A stretch of 8,769 nucleotides of DNA from positions 1 to 8,769 of the forward strand of contig URMA01000107.1 of the NCBI GenBank assembly GCA_900548875.1, written 5' to 3'. Of the stretch, positions 6,477 through 8,769 are shown piece by piece. Made by a program: the position numbers and the translations under genes. The notes below the pieces were generated by a model. It saw only the letters and a list, made by a program, of their open reading frames with translations, was not told the DNA's origin and did not search any database. The stretch is from an uncultured Porphyromonadaceae bacterium. Its GTDB lineage: Bacteria > Bacteroidota > Bacteroidia > Bacteroidales > Muribaculaceae. Position 1 is the stretch's first letter, and the number at the start of each line of letters is the position of its first letter.

Positions 6477-7036
6477 ATTCTAAATGGTTATAGTTGCTTA
6501 TGGTTGTTTACAAGCCGTCATTTGCCGATGCAGAAAAATTATTTATCCATGCATTGTGTTGTCTATATTGCTGAAACACAGTAGTTTACAAATTATTTCC
6601 GAAGGACAAAAATGTATTCGGGGGACAGAATGGGGACTGCATTTTTACAAAGAAACATATAAAATCGACAAAAATGCACTTTTTTTAGAATTTTTAGCAT
6701 ATTTGTATTTCGTTGTATGGTAAAACAGCCTTTAATTGGAGGTAAAATTGCACCCGTCATAGTCATCAAATATAGTAGTTTAGTTTAGTCCAATGTATAT
6801 ATATAATAGAAGTAAACTAAACTGCCTTTATCGCTTAATCTTAGAGGTCTGTTATGGCAGAGGCTTTACACTCTTAAAAAATGGACTTTGTCCCTCTTAT
6901 TTGTAGATGTTATATGTTTCTTTATATCCGTCTACCGTTTTGTGAGAGTTTCTGAGAAGTGCCAAAATAGACTTTTTTGCTTTTCAAAAGAAGAGAGATT
7001 GAACCCAATTCAGTTCTTATTTTTTTTGTCAAGCAA
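6477..7036. other. AT-rich gene-free stretch, probably spanning the element end
   Basis: No convincing gene in about 560 bases. Short repeats stand out: GTTTACAA at 6506-6513 and 6584-6591, GACAAAAATG at 6605-6614 and 6667-6676, GGGGAC at about 6612-6637 twice, and the inverted pair at 6777-6823. The base composition changes sharply here from GC-rich to AT-rich. Short direct repeats beside an int module are compatible with arm-type sites and an attachment core, but no core can be named without the other end. A plus-strand frame at 6484-6723 looks random. Confidence 0.4.
6777..6823. repeat. 11-base perfect inverted repeat, 25-base spacer
   Basis: AGTTTAGTTTA (6777-6787) and TAAACTAAACT (6813-6823) can pair fully around an AT-rich spacer containing TATATATATAAT. 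There is no T tract, so an ordinary terminator is unlikely. A protein-binding dyad, or a site for the neighbouring tandem-Arm protein, is possible. Confidence 0.5.
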
Positions 7037-7882
7037 TCAAATTTCTGAAAACATCTGGTCCAATTTGTCAAGAGTATTATGATAATTCTCTTCCTCCGCT
7101 TTTGAAAGTTTCAAGTCGGTCAAGATAGTCAGATCATCAGACTCTGTATAGGATGAATCTTTAGACAGTGACTGTGCTGTAGATTGTGATTCTTCAGGTT
7201 TCGTATTGTCAATAGATAGTATGTGTATTCTTTTCAATTCATTAAGGTATTCGGTTACTTTTTCAAGTATCGACTCTGCCTGAAGTCTGTTTTGACTATT
7301 AGCAATACGTGCTTCAGGTGTGTCTTCGTCCGTTAGGTACAAACCCAAGAACTTTCTCTTGCGACCTTCGAATTTGTCATCCCCAAGATAGATGATGTTA
7401 GAACCGAAATTGCAGTCAAGAAAAAGCGAAATACGATTGTCCTTTATCTGCCTATGCCCTATATGGATTGAAATTGTATTGATGTTGTTGATGACACATT
7501 TTGAAGCGTTCATCATCAATTGTTCAGCAACGGTGTTTGATGTTCTGGCCAGTGAACTGGGCAATTCAATAGGCTCGTCCTTTGATTTCTTTACAATTGG
7601 ATGTAGACCATTTTGCTTTAAGGCCTCAAGTTCTGACTTTTTCTTTTCTAAAATCTCCTTTGCTAACTCCATGGTTTTCTTATTGGTCAACCTGTCTTCA
7701 GGAGAATTTTCAGGAATGAGATAAAGACCTAGGTATTCACGTACTCTTTCGCCTCGTTGTTCGTTGGATAGGTATTCAACATTACCATTGTAATAGTCAA
7801 GTATTAATGAGAAGCGGCCTCCCTGAAGTGGCTTCTTTCGTAGCTTGACTGTTAAACGATATGTCTTTACCTTTTCATTCAT
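7037..7882 (-). CDS. Stand-alone protein with two tandem integrase Arm domains, no catalytic domain
   Basis: A 281-residue protein. Residues 7-90 match the Arm DNA-binding domain that begins Bacteroidetes tyrosine integrases: TVKLRKKPLQGGRFSLILDYY, then REYLGLYLIPENSPEDRLTNKKTMELA. The same pattern recurs at 136-221: TISIHIGHRQIKDNRISLFLDC, then RKFLGLYLTDEDTPEARIANSQNRLQA. Shared anchors are R.SL.LD, the LGLYL strand, a TPE/SPE turn and the helix that normally leads into the core-binding domain. Instead of a recombinase core, a polar linker (91-135) and a Ser/acid-rich tail (222-281) are present. The protein is therefore probably a DNA binder for arm-type sites, not a recombinase. The first domain is close to the arm of the integrase at 4137-5252. 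Its actual role is unknown. A good promoter lies just upstream. Domain identity is my pattern match and was not searched. Confidence 0.72.
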   Translation of the reverse strand: MNEKVKTYRLTVKLRKKPLQGGRFSLILDYYNGNVEYLSNEQRGERVREYLGLYLIPENSPEDRLTNKKTMELAKEILEKKKSELEALKQNGLHPIVKKSKDEPIELPSSLARTSNTVAEQLMMNASKCVINNINTISIHIGHRQIKDNRISLFLDCNFGSNIIYLGDDKFEGRKRKFLGLYLTDEDTPEARIANSQNRLQAESILEKVTEYLNELKRIHILSIDNTKPEESQSTAQSLSKDSSYTESDDLTILTDLKLSKAEEENYHNTLDKLDQMFSEI

Positions 7883-7910
7883 AAATAGAGTGTATTGTTG
7901 AAATTGTCCT

Positions 7911-7940
7911 CAAAGGTAGTGATAATCCTTCACTGAGCAT
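7911..7940 (-). promoter_or_regulatory. Bacteroides-type promoter for the tandem-Arm gene
   Basis: On the minus strand -7 TACCTTTG (7918-7911) is a perfect match to TAnnTTTG, preceded at 19 bases by ATG in place of the -33 TTG (7940-7938). The start site would be near 7904, leaving a short leader of about 22 bases before the ATG at 7882. Confidence 0.6.
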
Positions 7941-8256
7941 GGAGTTTATCTGACTTTTTCCTTAATTGAGATGTTTTAGTCGAATCATTAAGAGTTTCTT
8001 TCTTTTAAAAGCATAATCTTTGCAATCCTTTTTCGAATTTCATTAAAAATCATTGATAAAACTATGACAAAAGCATAAATCAATAGCGAAATCGATGCAA
8101 AGACAGATTTGGAGAAGCATGTTATATAATTGTTGTGGAAAGTGTGATGGACACCATCAAATTCTCAATGACTATTGGAAATGATATCTTCCTCCGTAGA
8201 TTTGGTAGCTTTATCCATAAGCACAGAGCAGAATGTATATTATGATAGAAAGACTT
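7941..8256. other. AT-rich intergenic stretch without recognisable features
   Basis: About 300 AT-rich bases between the promoter of the tandem-Arm gene and the terminator of the next operon. The only open frame of note is a 29-codon plus-strand frame (8095-8184) with a CCGKC cluster but no promoter or family resemblance. I see no RNA gene, repeat array or attachment site here. Confidence 0.5.
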
Positions 8257-8291
8257 AAAAAAACAAAGGAGCAATCCGATTTGCCCCTTTG
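8257..8291 (-). terminator. Intrinsic terminator ending the 8311-8769 gene(s)
   Basis: On the minus strand CAAAGGGGCAA, a six-base loop and TTGCTCCTTTG form an 11-pair stem with one G-T wobble, followed by seven T (complement of 8257-8263). It lies 20 bases past the stop at 8311. Confidence 0.85.
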
Positions 8292-8310
8292 CACTTATAA
8301 ATTATGTATA

Positions 8311-8562
8311 TTATAGACAGAGTGCTAAAATAGTAGCAGTAGGAATAATAAGCGCTAACAACATTCCTAAACATCCAGAATTTTGTTGAGCACCAATACC
8401 TTTCGACATAAGAGTAGTTATCATTTTCTTTGTTGCTGCCAATTCTTCTTTTTGTTTAGCATTTAATTTAAGCTTTGACTCTACTGCTGATATCGTCCTT
8501 TCGATATCACTAATTGTGAATTCTTTGAAAGTGGCTTGTACCCAAATACAAAATCCTTGCAT
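8311..8562 (-). CDS. Small protein with C-terminal hydrophobic tail; probable downstream half of a frameshifted gene
   Basis: Unrecognised, 83 residues. A helical, lysine-rich middle (DIERTISAVESKLKLNAKQKEELAATKKMITTLM, residues 19-52 in outline) is followed by a hydrophobic end (GCLGMLLALIIPTATILALCL, about 63-83) that would make a tail-anchored membrane protein. The frame is open back to 8589, beyond the ATG at 8562, and overlaps the upstream frame by about 110 bases, which suggests that both are pieces of one gene. A terminator follows the stop. Whether the ATG at 8562 is used is unclear. Confidence 0.45.
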   Translation of the reverse strand: MQGFCIWVQATFKEFTISDIERTISAVESKLKLNAKQKEELAATKKMITTLMSKGIGAQQNSGCLGMLLALIIPTATILALCL

Positions 8563-8769
8563 TCCCCAGCCATATGATTCATTATATTTCTAAGTGCAGT
8601 GTATTTACTTATGATGTAATCTGTAACATCATGCGAATATGTTTCTTCATCTATTCCGCTATTTCCAAGTTCTACAACTTTATCAAGCAAGTTTTCATAT
8701 ACATCTTTAATTATCATGTGACAATTCATGATAATATTACCTTCGTGTCTATCAACTATTGCCTTGTGC
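8481..8769 (-). CDS. Unrecognised protein, start outside the window, probably frameshifted
   Basis: The frame is open from the right edge (96 codons in view, including several before an internal ATG at 8729), so the true start lies beyond the window. The visible sequence is helical and acidic: NIIMNCHMIIKDVYENLL, then DKVVELGNSGIDEETYSH and DVTDYIISKYTALRNIMNHM. After about 8590 (NHMAGECKDFVFGYKPL and beyond) it may be reading out of frame until the TAG at 8481, since the alternative frame there is coding-like. I recognise no family. Confidence 0.45.
   Translation of the reverse strand, partial: HKAIVDRHEGNIIMNCHMIIKDVYENLLDKVVELGNSGIDEETYSHDVTDYIISKYTALRNIMNHMAGECKDFVFGYKPLSKNSQLVISKGRYQQ

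Noticed and set aside
6447..6540. A tRNA gene as integration target near the hairpin
   Set aside because: No T-loop TTCGA-type sequence, anticodon arm or acceptor stem can be folded there on either strand.
6484..6723. Plus-strand frame of 79 codons in the AT-rich spacer
   Set aside because: No promoter match, no domain, and it overlaps short repeats; best read as chance.
8095..8184. 29-codon plus-strand frame with a CCGKC cluster
   Set aside because: Too short, no promoter or conserved context; cannot be supported from sequence alone.
6481..8769. CRISPR-like or retron-like array in the AT-rich part
   Set aside because: The repeats present are 8-11 bases, occur at most twice and have no regular spacer unit; no reverse transcriptase or Cas gene is present.

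Overview
The window reads as part of a Bacteroidales (gut Bacteroidetes) integrative mobilizable element joined to AT-rich DNA of different origin. The lineage call rests on the protein families (a tyrosine integrase with a Bacteroidetes-type Arm domain, an AAA RepA-like ATPase with a KKT P-loop, a MobC/relaxase pair), on the near absence of Shine-Dalgarno sequences, and on promoter-like sites of the Bacteroides TTG / ~19-20 nt / TAnnTTTG type. No rRNA or tRNA gene and no host housekeeping gene is visible, so genus and species cannot be given.

Left part, about 1-6250, visibly GC-rich except the relaxase gene. Every gene is on the minus strand, so transcription runs from right to left: a zinc-finger protein with four tandem helix-turn-helix units (5369-6247); a tyrosine integrase (4137-5252) cut by an in-frame TGA before four of its six catalytic residues; a strong hairpin terminator (4030-4078); a two-helix membrane protein of unknown role (3132-3968); an excisionase-like HTH protein (2659-3033); a RepA-like ATPase (1585-2655); a 307-base gene-free stretch rich in inverted repeats that is the best oriT candidate; MobC (846-1277); and a MOBP-type relaxase (1-849) that overlaps mobC by ATGA and runs off the left edge. 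Together these form an integration/control module and a mobilization module of an element that would borrow its mating apparatus from a helper. No mating-pair-formation gene is in view.

Control signals. The integrase and the excisionase-like gene are each preceded by a related 58-base block holding a Bacteroides-type promoter, which suggests common control of the two clusters. The promoter region of the four-HTH gene carries ACTG-type repeats at 20-base spacing that lie on its -33 and -7 positions, inside a 12-base perfect inverted repeat that spans the start codon.

Right part, about 6480-8769, AT-rich. After a hairpin terminator (6447-6476) there are about 560 gene-free bases with short repeats, then a 281-residue protein (7037-7882) made of two Arm-type DNA-binding domains with no recombinase catalytic domain, under a good Bacteroides promoter. 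Beyond it are another gene-poor stretch, a strong minus-strand terminator (8257-8291), and an unrecognised gene or overlapping gene pair (8311-8769) that looks frameshifted and ends in a hydrophobic tail. The element boundary probably lies between about 6250 and 6700, but no att duplication can be shown because the other end is outside the window.

The most unusual items are the stand-alone tandem-Arm protein, the one-base nonsense break in the integrase, the duplicated promoter block, and the repeat architecture in front of the four-HTH gene.
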